Shown here: piece after piece, positions 21,959 to 33,174 of the stretch | Numbering within the stretch: the first letter of the stretch is position 1 | Layout of the letters: every line of letters starts with the position of its first letter | NCBI RefSeq assembly: GCF_949987535.1 | Contig: NC_080068.1 | Location: 83,353,254 to 83,417,253 of the forward strand | Reading direction: 5' to 3' | Length of the DNA: 64,000 nucleotides | Source of the DNA: Balaenoptera acutorostrata | Lineage: Eukaryota; Chordata; Mammalia; Artiodactyla; Balaenopteridae | Made by a program: the position numbers and the translations under genes | The notes under the pieces: generated by a model | What the model saw: the letters and a program-made list of their open reading frames with translations, nothing else | What the model was told of the DNA's origin: nothing | The model's database searches: none

Positions 21959-24435
21959 ACTTCTTTTTAGAAAACTGTTAGAGTAAAGATCATTCTAATC
22001 TTGATTTCCTTTGACGTTTGTGAACATGCTAATTTTCATTTGGGAGATTTTCTCCAGATGTTATTTTACTCAGCTTTGTCACTAAGCATAATGATAGAAT
22101 TGTTAACAAACGAAAATAATAAGAATGATAATAATAATCTTAGATAATTTAAGTTTGGTGTTCTTTCTTTCCATGCCTTTCATATGCTAAAAAGTATCCA
22201 AAAGGACTGATAGCAAGGGTCAAAGAGCTATGAAATCAAGTAAATTAACAACTAGTTACTAAATAATCAAGGGCAAATGGTGTTATTGCTAAAATGCTAC
22301 AAATTGTAGTATTATATTAACCTTGTAAAATTAAGCTTCACATTTTATTTTTAATGTTCTATCATACATTTTTTATTGTTAGTGTTCTATACATTCTGAC
22401 ATATATTTCAGTATATAGCCATAAAAAATAAATATTTCTTTCTTTCTGTAACACTTATTACATGTTCCACCCTTCCCCCCCCACACACAAAATTGACAGT
22501 GTAGGATATAAATAAGAAGAATAATTTAGGTTTTCTAAAAACATTACTTTTTAACAGACTTCAATAAGTCGTATATAAATAAGAAGAAACATTTAGGTTT
22601 TCTAAAACCTTTACTTTTTAACAGACTTCAATCAAGATGTCTTTTGTAATGTCTTTGTGCTTTGTATCCAAAATGCACACTAAAACGAGATTCATTTTTC
22701 ATAATATCATTGTCATTTCAGAGCATAAAAATGAAGAATTAGCATCAGCATTAGTTCCACAATGTACTGTCTTCAGATTAAAAGTCAGCAAATTATTGTA
22801 AACAACATGATTTAATTCATTGGCAGTGATATTTTTGGCAGTTCAGTCACTGTTAGAGTTATGCTAGAATTATTATTATTTTTTATCAGCAGTCATGATG
22901 TAAGTGATGAGAGAAACAACTATGAAATTATAATATGCATAATAGACAATTCTGAAGCAGTTATTTTTCTTGTTTGCACGTGCTTTTAAGAATATGAAAA
23001 TAAATTAACTTCCAGCCATTCTTCATATGTTTTCCTGTACTAACTATGAATACCAAATGCTCATTTGTGATAGCAATAGAACTCAAGAACAAACATAATC
23101 CAGAGATTTATATATCCAAAATTGATGGCATAATAAAATATTGTTTTTGTAAAAGAGCTCAACTGCCATTTGAGTAAACTTTCTGGATATTTAACAATCT
23201 GGCCAATGACATATTTTCTTAGTATTGAAGGTTTGGGTTTTGGTAGATAATTCGACTATTCTCTATAGTTACCCACTGAAATTTACAGGTTATGGGTTTT
23301 CAAAAACTCTCTTGTCAAAGTAGAATTCTATTAAAATTATACAATCCATATGGTAGGTAAACTGATGAAGTTATCAAAAATATTAAAATAAAAAAGATAT
23401 CCAATAAGAACAATAAAGTGCTCTTATAGAAACTGAACCATATTTGATATTTACAAATTTAATTTGTATATTAAGGGAACTATATAAAAAAATAAATGAA
23501 AAATTTTAAATGAAATGTCTTATATTTGAAATAATATGGAACAATGAATTCTAAACATTTAAGCCTGTGATCATTTCACATTTAAACAATCCAGTTTTAA
23601 TGTTTATAGGTGTAATATATTTAATGATGTTAATCAAAATATATTTATTTACACTTGGCATTCTCTTTTGGTAGATATAATCTGCATTGAAAATTCACTT
23701 GAAAATAAAAGCATCAAAAATGGTACAAACATTTACTGAATCCACACAATGGAAAAAAAATAAGAATTCTTCCATACAGTTACTTCAAATCTAAGTGATG
23801 ACACAAGGGAATAATTAAAACATTATAAAACAGAATTTGATGTATCATTTATTATGCAGGTAAGTTTTTCCAGAAAGATAGAAATATGGAGGCTGAAATA
23901 TTGTCAAAATCATGACACCACTAATTGTCCTTCCTCCCTTCAGCAGAGAACGTGACTGGGTGTTTCTCAGAACTCAGTATTTGTCAACATTCACTTAAAA
24001 GGAAGTCCACATACTTCTGGAAAGATAATGTAAATTTTGACAAAAATGCAGTATTAAGTCAATAATTAAACTCTGCCAATGTACTGGGTTTACCTTGTTC
24101 AGATAATGCCACCAACATGCGACTGCTAAGCTACTGTATATTCTGTCATATGCAATCTCTTCTGCTCTTCTGATCTCCTCTTTTCAATAAGACCTTGTAA
24201 ACTTGGACGTTTTATGTCACCTTACTGAGCCTGCATGCGGGTGTGTGTGTTTGTGTTCAGTTTCACCCAGTGCATATTTCATCCGAAATGCTGTAATCAC
24301 AGAATGTGAAAAGAAGTTCAGAAGAATAGAAGGAACTACTTCATCTCTTTTTCCTAGGAAATGAACTACTTTGTGACATCTTGCTGTATAAAAATCAACA
24401 ACATCTGAGCAATAGAATAGCTTTCATATACTGAT
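21959..24435. other. No gene; single-copy-looking AT-rich DNA
   Basis: Apart from the 67-bp tandem duplication at 22506-22638, I recognise no element in this 2.5 kb. It is one of the longest stretches here without obvious transposon sequence. It has no frame above about 60 codons. Confidence 0.45.
22506..22638. repeat. 67-bp tandem duplication
   Basis: Unit 1 starts at 22506 and unit 2 at 22573. Both contain 'atataaataagaaga', 'tttaggttttctaaaa' and 'actttttaacagacttcaat' at a constant offset of 67. A few substitutions separate them, so the duplication is recent but not brand new. Confidence 0.93.
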
Positions 24436-24439
24436 GTTC

Positions 24440-24650
24440 ACAGTATGACAAGAAAGTTATAAGTAATCTCTAGTTTAATCCCTACAAATTTTTGAATTAA
24501 GCATCATTATATTCATTTTATATTGGAGAAACTGAGGCTATGAGACATTAGAGATAAGCAGAACATCACATATTGCTTATACAGAGAAAATAGATTTAAA
24601 TGATGGTCAACTAGCTTTCTAGCTGATCCCTTCTTGAAAAAAGGAACTGG
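24440..24650 (+). mobile_element. MIR SINE remnant
   Basis: 'tttaatccctacaaattt', 'cattttatattggagaaactgaggct'-type wording (24515-24540) and the following 'agagataagcagaacatcac' fit the MIR core, which usually reads 'attttacagatgaggaaactgaggc'. Ancient and decayed. Confidence 0.6.
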
Positions 24651-25654
24651 ATCGTCACACCTAATTCTTCGTCATTAAGCTCACTCTATTACAAAAGATT
24701 TATATCTACATTTTGCATCATTTTTACATTATGCCAAAGGACTTATTAATTAAATTACAGTGAATCAGCGAACATACTGTCAAGGCAAGTGTTTAACCAA
24801 ATAAACAAGAATGAGCAAAATAACGTCTCAAAAAATTGTAACAGTGTATAAATTCACCAAAACATAAAGTATAAATTACCATTAAACATAGTTCTTTTTA
24901 AAGAAATAAATGCCATAAGCATGCAACTTTCTAGATACACCATTACAAACAGCAATGTTACTACTGTCACTCTTCAGATTGGGTTTTTTTGTTGTGGTTA
25001 CCATAAGTTGAAAATGATAATGGGTTTTCTGTGTCAGAATAGAAACAGAATATCAAACACTTATAAGACAGCTTATATTTAAGCTAGTATAGCACACAAA
25101 TGAAACTCCTTTCATTCTGTGTGTTCAATATATTTGTATTTCACCTAATTACTATAGTCTTTAGGTATTTCATCATTTTACAGAGGGAAGATAAGGCAAA
25201 GGAGGAATGTAAGTAGAAAAGAAGAAAAAGATTGTTTTAAATGTATTTCATTATATTTTTATCATTTAAGTACACACTTTCCCTAAGGCACAGTAATATA
25301 CTACCAAAAGGGTGTGTCTGTGTGTGTAAGAACATGTGTATGTGTGTGAACATGTGTTTCTATGTATATTGTCTCTTCAGTGGGAGTGAACATATGTATC
25401 ACACACACCCACCCCATATTGTGATTAACATGATGTGAATACCCACCAAATATATGCATGTCCCATAGTCTTCTCTCTATAGGAAATACAACACTGACAA
25501 TTGACATGAATATCCAGGATATGAATGACAAAAATCCAACAGTCTAAAATATGTGGACTCAAGAGTCCAAAAGAAGAGAACAGAGAAAATGGGTCAGAGC
25601 AAATATTTTAAGGGATAAAGGAATTCATCCTTGTTATGTGAGTAAATAGTTTAT
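24651..25654. other. No gene; TG-rich stretch inside
   Basis: 25313-25400 contains interrupted TG/CA repeats ('gtgtgtctgtgtgtgtaag', 'cacacacacccaccccat'). The open frames there are products of the simple repeat. Nothing else recognised. Confidence 0.5.
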
Positions 25655-26345
25655 TCTTTTTATAGTTTAGTAGTATTCTATTGTATAGATATGAAATGTG
25701 TATATTCTTTTATGTATTAAAGGACATTTATGTTATTTCCAGCTTTTGATTAACACAAACAGCTATAAAAAATTTGGGTACAAAATTTCTAAGGACATGC
25801 TTTCATTTCTCATGGGAAAATACCCAGGATTGAAAAAGCTGGGTAATATTTAAGAGTATGTTTTACCTCTTATTAATTTAGCAGTGTCTTTAGACCACTT
25901 TCTGAATTTTGATCAAGTCAAAAGTATCAACGTTTTCTTTACGGGTCATGCTTTTGGTGTTGCACCTAAGGCGTCTTTGCCTAACACAAGGTCACAAAGA
26001 ACTTTCCCGATATTTTCTTCTAGAAGCCTTACAATTTTAGGTTTTATATTTAGGTCTATGATTCATTTTGAATTAATTTTGCATATGGTGCAAGGTATGG
26101 ATCCTTTGCATATGGATATCAAGTTGTCACAGCCCCATTTTTGTTAAAGTTTATGTTTTCTCCTTTCAATTGTCTTGACAACTTTGTCAAAAATTGAATT
26201 ACATATATGTTCAGGGCTATTTCTGGGTTCTCTATTTGTTTCCACTGATCGGTCTGTTTTCATGCCAATACCACACTCTCTTGAATACTGTAGCTTTATA
26301 GTAAGTCTTAAAGTCAGGTTTTATGATGAAGAATGCTTGGAATTA
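25655..26345 (-). mobile_element. Ancient L1 ORF2/3' region, antisense
   Basis: 'agtattctattgtatag', 'catttatgttatttccag' (25655-25760) and 'aaggcgtctttgcctaac', 'ttaggtctatgattcatttt', 'tttgcatatggatatcaag' (25960-26130) are wording of old L1ME-type copies in reverse. Internal parts are lost. A dead remnant. Confidence 0.65.
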
Positions 26346-26732
26346 CCAGAGGGACACAGCTATTGAAAAGTGTAAATCATTTCCAAAGGTTTATTATATT
26401 TCATGACAAATAACAGGACATCAATCAAAATAAATGTCAGTGTCCAGAATTAAACACAATTAAAAATACATAAAAGCACATAGGATATACACTGAAAAAC
26501 AGAATATAACGAGATTTCTAGAAAACACATTTTTAGAACATGTCATCAAGTTAGGCTCTGAAAGAAGATCACATCACTTTCAAGTTATTCCATGAAAGGT
26601 GACAATGATTTTCTGACTCATACTATTTCTGAAAAAATTGACATAATCCAAAGAAACTTATGCTGGTGGATGTCAATGAAGTTTTAATAGTAGTACATTC
26701 TTCAAGAACCCTTGACAAAAATAATGCTTACC
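26346..26732. other. No gene or named repeat
   Basis: AT-rich sequence left of a young SINE. No structure recognised. Confidence 0.5.
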
Positions 26733-26746
26733 GTCCTGCTTCTTTT

Positions 26747-27039
26747 TTTTTTAAAATTATTTACTTATTTATTTATGGCTGTGTTGGGTCTTCGTTTCTG
26801 TGTGAGGGCTTTCTCTAGTTGTGGCAAGTGGGGGCCACTCTTCATCGCGGTGCGTGGGCCTCTCACTATCGCGGCCTCTCTTGTTGTGGAGCACAGGCTC
26901 CAGACACGCAGGCTCAGTAATCGTGGCTCACGGGCCTAGTTGCTCCGCGGCATGTGGGATCTTCCCAGACCAGGGCTCGAACCCGTGTCCCCTGCATTGG
27001 CAGGCAGATTCTCAACCACTGCGCCACCAGGGAAGCCCT
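26747..27039 (-). mobile_element. CHR-type tRNA-derived SINE (long form), with target duplications
   Basis: On the - strand the element starts 'gggcttccctggtggcg' and has a Pol III A box-like 'tggcgcagtggttgag' and a B box-like 'ggttcgagccctgg'. A GC-rich body follows, and a poly(A) tail seen as the T-run at 26741-26752. A 14-bp perfect direct repeat, gtcctgcttctttt, flanks it at 26733-26746 and 27040-27053. It keeps many CpGs, so it is fairly young. CHR SINEs are known from cetaceans, hippos and ruminants and are moved by L1 enzymes. Confidence 0.9.
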
Positions 27040-27053
27040 GTCCTGCTTCTTTT

Positions 27054-27239
27054 AATTTAGCTCTGTGACTATAACGGCTATGAATAAAAATTTAGATGAA
27101 TTCAAGCTGCATTATATCAAATTAATGTAATTAACTAATATATTTTGAACCAATATTAGTGGATTACTGTATCTTTGTGACTTAATTTTTCTATCACATC
27201 ATCATGTCTGTAATTATTCTTGAAGAATTAAACAAAGAT
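27054..27239. other. Short AT-rich spacer
   Basis: No feature recognised between the SINE and the next L1 end. Confidence 0.5.
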
Positions 27240-27595
27240 TTTTTAATGAAGTACTGATACATGCTTAGCATGGATGAAGCTTGAAAACATGCTAAGTGAA
27301 AGAAGCCAGTCACAAAGGAATATATATTGTATGATTTTGCTTATACATAATTTTTTAAATAGGCAAATCTATAGAGCTAGAAGGTATACTGATAGTTATC
27401 TAGGAGTTGGGAGGTTATCGGAATTTATGGCTAACAGATAGAGGGTTTCTTTTTGGGGTGATAAAAATGTTCTACTATTGATTGCAGTAACTGCTGCACA
27501 AAAATCCACTAAATTGTACACTTTGTGCATAAATTGGATGGTATGTGAATTATATCTCAATAAAGCTATTATATATCTCAATGAAGCTATTATAA
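27240..27595 (+). mobile_element. Old L1 3' end, sense
   Basis: 'ttgaaaacatgctaagtg', 'aaagaagccagtcacaaagg', 'gtttctttttggggtgat', 'taaattgtacactttgtg' and 'gtgaattatatctcaataaa' are the classic 3' UTR blocks of L1MB/ME-type copies in the sense direction. 'atatctcaataaagctatta' at about 27552 is partly repeated at 27574, a small tandem duplication at the tail. Confidence 0.78.
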
Positions 27596-27786
27596 AGTAT
27601 TTTCTTTATACTTAATTCAAAAAAAAAATATTTTGAGTCCTTAAATGTGGCAGGCAATCTGATATGTTCCAGGGATACACTGATAAATAAGGACATTTTG
27701 TGATAACACAAAATCAAATGGAAAGGTCAGAGACTACTTGAAAATCTGTCTACTAAACTCAACTTCTACTTCTCTTCCAACATTTT

Positions 27787-27819
27787 CTTTTCTTTCTTTC
27801 TTCCTTTCTTTCTTTCTTC

Positions 27820-27863
<44 letters not shown>

Positions 27864-27872
27864 TTTCTTTCT
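27787..27872. repeat. (CTTT)n microsatellite from the SINE tail
   Basis: About 20 interrupted copies of cttt/ttcc. It lies exactly where the SINE poly(A) tail should be, so it arose by expansion of the tail. Confidence 0.95.
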
Positions 27873-28203
27873 TATTTTTTTGGCTGCATTGGGTCTTCGT
27901 TGCTGTGCGCAGGCTTTCTCCAGCTGTGGTGAGCGGGGTCTACTCTTCGTTGCAGTGCACAGGCTTCTCATTGTGGTGGCTTCTCTTGTTGTGGAACACA
28001 AGCTCTAGGAGCACGGGCTTCAGTAGTTGCAGCATGCAGGCTCAGTAGTTGTGGCTCATGGGCACTAGAGCACAGGCTCAGTATTTGTGGTGCACAGGCT
28101 TAGTTGCTCCACAGCATGTGGGATCTTCCTGGACCAGGGCTCGAACCTGTGTCCCCTGCATTGGCAGGCGGATTCTTAACCACTGCACCACCAGGGAAGT
28201 CCA
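27787..28203 (-). mobile_element. CHR-type SINE (long form) with (CTTT)n tail, target duplications
   Basis: The - strand reads 'ggacttccctggtggtgc', A box and B box ('aggttcgagccctggtcc'), then a body longer than the copy at 26.7 kb. A tail follows that has become (AAAG)n, seen as (CTTT)n at 27787-27872. A 14-bp perfect direct repeat, tcttccaacatttt, flanks it at 27773-27786 and 28204-28217. Confidence 0.91.
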
Positions 28204-28217
28204 TCTTCCAACATTTT

Positions 28218-28565
28218 AAATCTCACATGTGCGTCTCCCAAGTTAGAAATTAAAACAGTAATCTACTGTCAGAAATTCTCAGAGAGGAAATTCCATTCTT
28301 TCAGGCATGAAACAATGAGAAGATGATACAAAGGAGGACATCGGTGAAATTGGCACTACACCGATTAATTTTCCTCAAAAGATAACCTTCTATGTATATT
28401 TAAGTTTCAAGTAAAAATAATTGAAACTGAAGCATGATTTTGCCTAACTAAGGTAATTATTCCTTCTGTAAATGAAGTGTTACCTGCTATCTCCCAAAAA
28501 AGTAAACAAAAGTTCTTATTTATCACTATATCCAGCTCTGAATTATGCCCATCTTTCTTCCAGAT

Positions 28566-28604
<39 letters not shown>

Positions 28605-29202
28605 AATATATATAAATATATAAAGAAGAACACATAGTTTATAAATTAAGTTCCTCATTTCTGAAACTGTATGGTTATGTGGCTGTATTTGGTATTTATG
28701 ATTTCCTTCTTTTACTAACCATTTCATGTTGTATTTGACTTCAGACATTAATTCTGATGCCTTTTTTTTCCCCCAACCTGACTGAGTAACTGAAACATTT
28801 ATTCTGAAGACTGTGAGCCATCTGTGGTCCTGTAGATATTGTGGTCTTTAAAATCATCCCTGAACATGTAAAAATTAAGACATGCTATAAGTTGTTCTGA
28901 GTGTCAGTTGTTCTCTAGTTTAGGTCCATTGGATACAAGAAACAATGTTTCCCCTAGACCATTAGGACAACCACTCCAGAAAATGCAATAATGTCCTTCT
29001 TTGTTGTTTCAAAGACATGAAGAGCAAAAATGACTCAACAATACTCTTAGTTTTTGTTTAGATGATATTACTTTTGGGGCACTTAGGAAAATTACGCCCT
29101 CTGAACCAGCAATATAAGTTTGGGTGATAGGAAACAAAAATTTTGCAAATGGACTATAATGGGTAAGTGAGCTGAGCTACATCCACTTTTACTTTTTGGT
29201 TG
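28218..29202. other. No gene; contains a (TA)n tract
   Basis: 28569-28602 is a clean (TA)n run with a TA-rich continuation to 28622. The rest is AT-rich sequence without recognised elements. Confidence 0.5.
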
Positions 29203-29668
29203 GGTAGTGAGTTGAATAGTGTCCCACTCCCACCAAGGATACATGCCCAAGTCCTTAACCTTCAGAACCTATGAATGTTACTTTATTTGGAAAAAAGTCT
29301 TTGCAGATATCATTAATTTAACGATCTAGAAATGAGGTCATCCTAAATTATGCAGATGGGCCCTAAATCCAATGACAAATGTCCTTACAGAAGATCCAGA
29401 TGAAAGGAACATGAAGACAAAGAGGCAATATGAACATGAAGGGAGAGACAGGAGTGATGCAGCAAAGAAAGTCTAGAAATGTCAGAAAGCACCAGAAGCT
29501 GGAGGAGACAAGGAAAGATTCTTCCCAGAATTTTCCAGAAGGAGTGCATCCTGCTGACACCTTGAATTTTAACTTTTACCATCAAGAACTGTGAGAGAAT
29601 AAACTTCTGTTGTATAAGCCACCCAGTTAGTGGTAATTTGTTACAGCATCCCTAGAAAATTAATACAG
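29203..29668 (+). mobile_element. MLT1-type solo LTR
   Basis: The full order of an MLT1 LTR is present: 'gaatagtgtcccactccc', 'actttatttggaaaaaagtc', 'tttgcagatatcattaat', 'gatgggccctaaatccaatg'-type wording, 'ggagacaaggaaagattc', 'tgctgacaccttgaatttt' and 'ctgtgagagaataaactt' (poly(A) signal at 29598). It ends 'aaaattaatacag'. I see no internal MaLR sequence next to it. Confidence 0.75.
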
Positions 29669-29985
29669 TTCTTATTTATATGTACTTTGTCCTTAGAAGA
29701 ATACTTTAGTAGTTAAGAAAACATACAGCGTTTTGTATAACAGTACAAGTTTGTTGTCACAAACTCGGTGTTCTAAAAGAACTATTCCATCATAATATCA
29801 GGACTTTTGCTTGTAAGTCATGAGTTATTTGCTAAAGCCAGTGAATTTTATGAATGTGAGCCTATTCTTTTTTTAAAATATTAAATAAGAAGTGAAAGTG
29901 CACACTTATGGGGTTCTTAAACTACATGTTGAGTTGTATAATATGAGTTGAAAATAGAATATAATGAGTTAAAAATATAAACTAT
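29669..29985. other. No gene or named repeat
   Basis: AT-rich sequence between an LTR and an old L1. Confidence 0.5.
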
Positions 29986-29989
29986 AAAG

Positions 29990-30555
29990 CCTAATGAGAC
30001 CACTAAAATAACATAAGATTTATAGTAAATAAAGCAACAAAGGGTATGAAATGGAAAATAAAAATTACCCAATTTATTCAAAAGAAGGTAGAAAAAAAGG
30101 AAAACTCAAAGAACAGGATAAATAGAAAACAAATAACAAGATATAAACTTGTCAATTACAATATTCACTTTAAATGTTTATGATCTAAACACCTAAATTA
30201 AATAAAAGAGATTACCAGGTTGGATAAAAACAAAACAAAACAACAAAGGATTGTCTATATGTTGCCTACATAAAACACACTTTAAATTTTTAAATTAATT
30301 TTGTTTTTTTTGGTCACACCACGTGGCATGCAGGATCCCAGTTCCCCGACCAGGGATTGAACCCGTGCCCCTTGCAGTGGAAGTACAGAGTCTCAACCAC
30401 TGGACTGCCAGGGAAGTCCTAAACCTACTTTAAATATAAAGACAAAATAGGTTAAAATTAAAAAATGGAAATAATATGACATCCTTCCATTAATCCAAAG
30501 AAAAATGGAATGGCATTATTGATATCAGAAAAGATTTAAGAGCAAAAATAATACT
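29990..30555 (+). mobile_element. Old L1 ORF2 endonuclease-region remnant, sense
   Basis: 'accaggttggataaaaacaa', 'ctatatgttgcctacataaa' and 'aaaatggaatggcattattg' with 'atatcagaaaagatttaag' follow the start of an L1 ORF2 (tryptophan/lysine-rich endonuclease region), heavily decayed. It is split by a SINE at 30288-30419. It forms the left flank of the L1 cluster. Confidence 0.55.
30288..30419 (-). mobile_element. CHR-type SINE (short form), antisense
   Basis: The - strand reads 'ggacttccctggcagtcc', a B box-like 'gggttcaatccctggtc' and a short A-rich tail. An imperfect direct repeat flanks it: 'taaaacacactttaaat' at 30271-30287 and 'taaacctactttaaat' at 30420-30435. It inserted into an old L1 remnant. 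Confidence 0.86.
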
Positions 30556-33078
30556 GGGGAGGGAGACCTTCAAGATGGCGGAAGAGTAGGACATGGAGAT
30601 CACTTTCCTCCCTGCAAATATATCAGAAATACATCTACATGTAGAACAGCTCCTACAGAACACCTACTGAATGCTGGCAGAAGACCTCAGACTTCCCAAA
30701 AGGCAAGAAACTCCCAATGCACCTGGATAGGGCAAAAGAAAAAAGAGAGACAAAAAAATAGGGACAGGACCTGCACCACTCAGAGGGAGCTATGAAGGAG
30801 GAAAAGTTTCCAAACACTAGGAAACCCTTTCACTGGCGGAGACTGGGGGTGGTGAGGGGGAAGCTTCGGAGCCACGGAGGAGAGCACAGCAACAGGGGTG
30901 CAGAGGGGAAAGCGCAGAGATTCCCATTCCCGCACAGAGAATCGGTGCCGATCAGCACTCACCAGCCCAAGAGACTTGTCTGCTCACCCGCCGGGATGGG
31001 TGGGGGCTGGGACCTGAGGCTCGGGCTTCGGAGGTCAGATCCCAGGGAGAGGACTGCGGTTGGCTGCGTGAACACAACCTGAAGGGGGCTAGTGCACCAC
31101 AGCTAGCCGGGAGGGAGTCCGGGAAAAAGTCTGGAACTGCCTAAGAGGCAAGAGACCATTGTTTCAGGGTGCGCTAGGAGAGGGGATTCAGAGCACCGCC
31201 TCAACAAGCTCCAGAGATGGGCGCGAGCTGCAGCTATCAGCGCAGACACCACAGATGGTCATGAAACGCTAAGAAAGCTGCTGCAGCCACCAAGAAGCCT
31301 CTGAGCAAGAACAGGTAACTATCCACACCTCCCCTCCTAGGAGCCTGTGCAGCCTGCCACTGCCAGGGTCCCGTGATCCAGGGACAACTTCCCCGGGAGA
31401 ACACACAGCACACCTCAGACTGTTGCAACATCACGCCGGCCTCTGCTGCCACAGGCTCGCCCCGCATTCCTTACCCCTCCCTCCCCCGGGCCTGAGTGAG
31501 CCAGAGCCACCTAATCAGCTGCTCCTTTAACCCCCTCCTGTCTGAGCAAAGAACAGACACCCTCAGGTGACCTACACGCAGAGGCAGGGCCAAATCCAAA
31601 GCTGAACCCCAGGAGCTGTGCAAAAAAAGAAGAGAAAGGGAAATCTCTCCCAGCAGCCTCAGGAGCAGCAGATTAAATCTCCACAATCAACTTGATGTAC
31701 CCTCCATCTGTGCAATACGTGAATAGACAACGAATCATCCCAAAATTGAGTCAGTGGACTTTGGGAGCAAAGATATATATTTTTTTTTCTTTTTTCTCTT
31801 TTTGTGAGTGTATATGTGTATGCTTTTCTGTGTCATTTTGTCTGCATAGCTTTGCTTTTACCATTTGTCCTAGAGATCTGTCTGACCGTTTTTTTGTATT
31901 TTGGGGGTTTTTAGTATAGTTTTTAGCACTTGTTATCATTAGTGGATTTGTTTTTAGGTTTGGTTGCTCTCTTCTTTCTTTCTTTCATTTTTTTAAATTA
32001 CTTTTAAATTTTTTTAAATTTTTAATAATTATTTCTTATTTTTATTTTAATAATTTTATTATTTTTTCTTTCTTTCCTTCTTTTTTTACTCCCTTTTCTT
32101 CTAAGCGATGTGGCTGACAGGGTCTTGGTGCTCCGGCTGGGTGTCAGGCCTGTTCCTCTGAGGTGGGAGAGCTGAGTTCAGGACATTGGTCAACCAGAGA
32201 CCTCCCGACTCCTTGTAATATCAAACGGCGAAAGTACTCCCAGACATCTCGATTTCAATGCTAAGACCCAGCTCCACTCAACGACCGGCAAGCTACAGTG
32301 GTGGACACACTATGCCAAACAAACATCAAGACAGGAACACAACCACACCCAGTAGCAGAGTAGCTGCCTAAAATCATAATAAGGTCACAGACACCCCAAA
32401 ACACACCACCGGATGTGGTCCTGCCCACCAGAAAGACAATATCCAGCCTCATCCATCAGAACACAGGCACCAGTCCCCTCCACCAGGAAGCCTACACAAC
32501 CCACTGAACCAACCTTACCCACTGGGAGCAGACATGAAAAACAACGGGAACTACAAACCTGGAGCCTGCAAAATGGAGACCCCAAACACAGTAAGTTAAG
32601 CAAAATGAGAAGACAGAGAAATATGCAGCAGATGAAGGAGCAAGGTAAAAACCCACCAGACCAAACAAATGAAGAGGAAATAGGCAGTCTACCTGAAAAA
32701 GAATTCAGAGTAATGATAGTAAAGATGATCCAAAATCTTGGAACTACAATGGAGAAAATACAAGAAACGTTTAACAAGAACCTAGAAGAATTAAAGACCA
32801 AACAAACAATGATGAACAACACAATAAATGAAATTAGAAATTCTCTAGAAGGAATCAATAGCAGAATAACTGAGGCAGAAGAATGGATAAGTGACCTGGA
32901 AGATAAAACAGTGGAAATAACTACCACACAGCAGAATGAAGAAAAAAGAATGAAAAGACTTGAGGACAGTCTCAGAGACGTCTGGGACAACAAAAACAAA
33001 CCAACATTTGAATTATAGGGGTCCCAGAAGAAGAAGAGAAAAAGAAAGGGGCTGAGAAAATATTTGAAGAGATTATAG
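30556..33078 (+). mobile_element. Older L1: 5' UTR and start of ORF1 only (3' part lost)
   Basis: It starts with 'ggagggagaccttcaagatggcgg'-type sequence: the L1 5' end with a YY1-like motif at 30572-30580. It runs colinear with the intact L1 through the 5' UTR and into ORF1, and the match stops sharply after 'gaagagattatag' at 33078. The 366-bp module that is doubled in the intact L1 is present once here (30885-31255 region). CpGs are eroded to TG/CA compared with the younger copy. No ORF2, 3' UTR or poly(A) follows. Confidence 0.9.
32605..33078 (+). pseudogene. L1 ORF1 fragment, frameshifted and truncated
   Basis: The frame from ATG 32605 encodes 'MRRQRNMQQMKEQGKNPPDQ' and then a coiled-coil region like that of the intact ORF1. 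Near 33000 one base is missing relative to the intact copy ('gacaacaaaaacaaacc' against 'gacaacattaaacgtgcc'), which shifts the frame into a stop at 33016. The nucleotide match continues to 33078 and then ends, about halfway through ORF1. The RNA-binding C-terminal domain is absent. Confidence 0.86.
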
Positions 33079-33133
33079 ATTGTACTTGGAGGAATGAGAA
33101 AAGTCACTAAATGTGTGATTTAAAAAAATATCC
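33079..33133. other. 55-bp orphan junction between two L1 5' ends
   Basis: This short sequence ('attgtacttggaggaatg' onward, ending in 'aaaaaaatatcc') matches neither L1. It is either leftover genomic DNA from before the insertion or filler from a rearrangement. Confidence 0.7.
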
Positions 33134-33146
33134 GGAGGAGGGAGAG

Positions 33147-33157
33147 AAGATGGCGGA
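33147..33157 (+). promoter_or_regulatory. YY1-type site at the L1 5' end
   Basis: 'aagatggcggaag' matches the YY1 core (AAGATGGCGG) 13 bases from the element start. In human L1 a YY1 site at the same place directs accurate start-site use. The older copy has the same motif at 30572-30582. Confidence 0.75.
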
Positions 33158-33174
33158 AGAGTAAGACGCGGAGA

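Noticed and set aside
25241..25531. Cys/Val/His-rich short frames near 25.3 kb
   Set aside because: They are translations of a TG/CA simple repeat.
26800..27030. tRNA gene in the - strand
   Set aside because: The A and B boxes belong to a tRNA-derived SINE with a body, A tail and target duplications. No cloverleaf is closed.
27738..28001. Frames with FLSFFLSF or KERKKERK repeats
   Set aside because: They come from the (CTTT)n tail of a SINE read on each strand.
32385..33107. 240-codon antisense frame
   Set aside because: It is the reverse shadow of the A-rich, Glu/Lys-coding ORF1 region of the older L1. Leu/Ser/Phe-rich composition is the expected mirror.
33134..33160. Target duplication for the intact L1
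   Set aside because: I compared 'gatttaaaaaaatatcc' on the left with 'gaagtagaccgacag' on the right and found no repeat. Left as unresolved.
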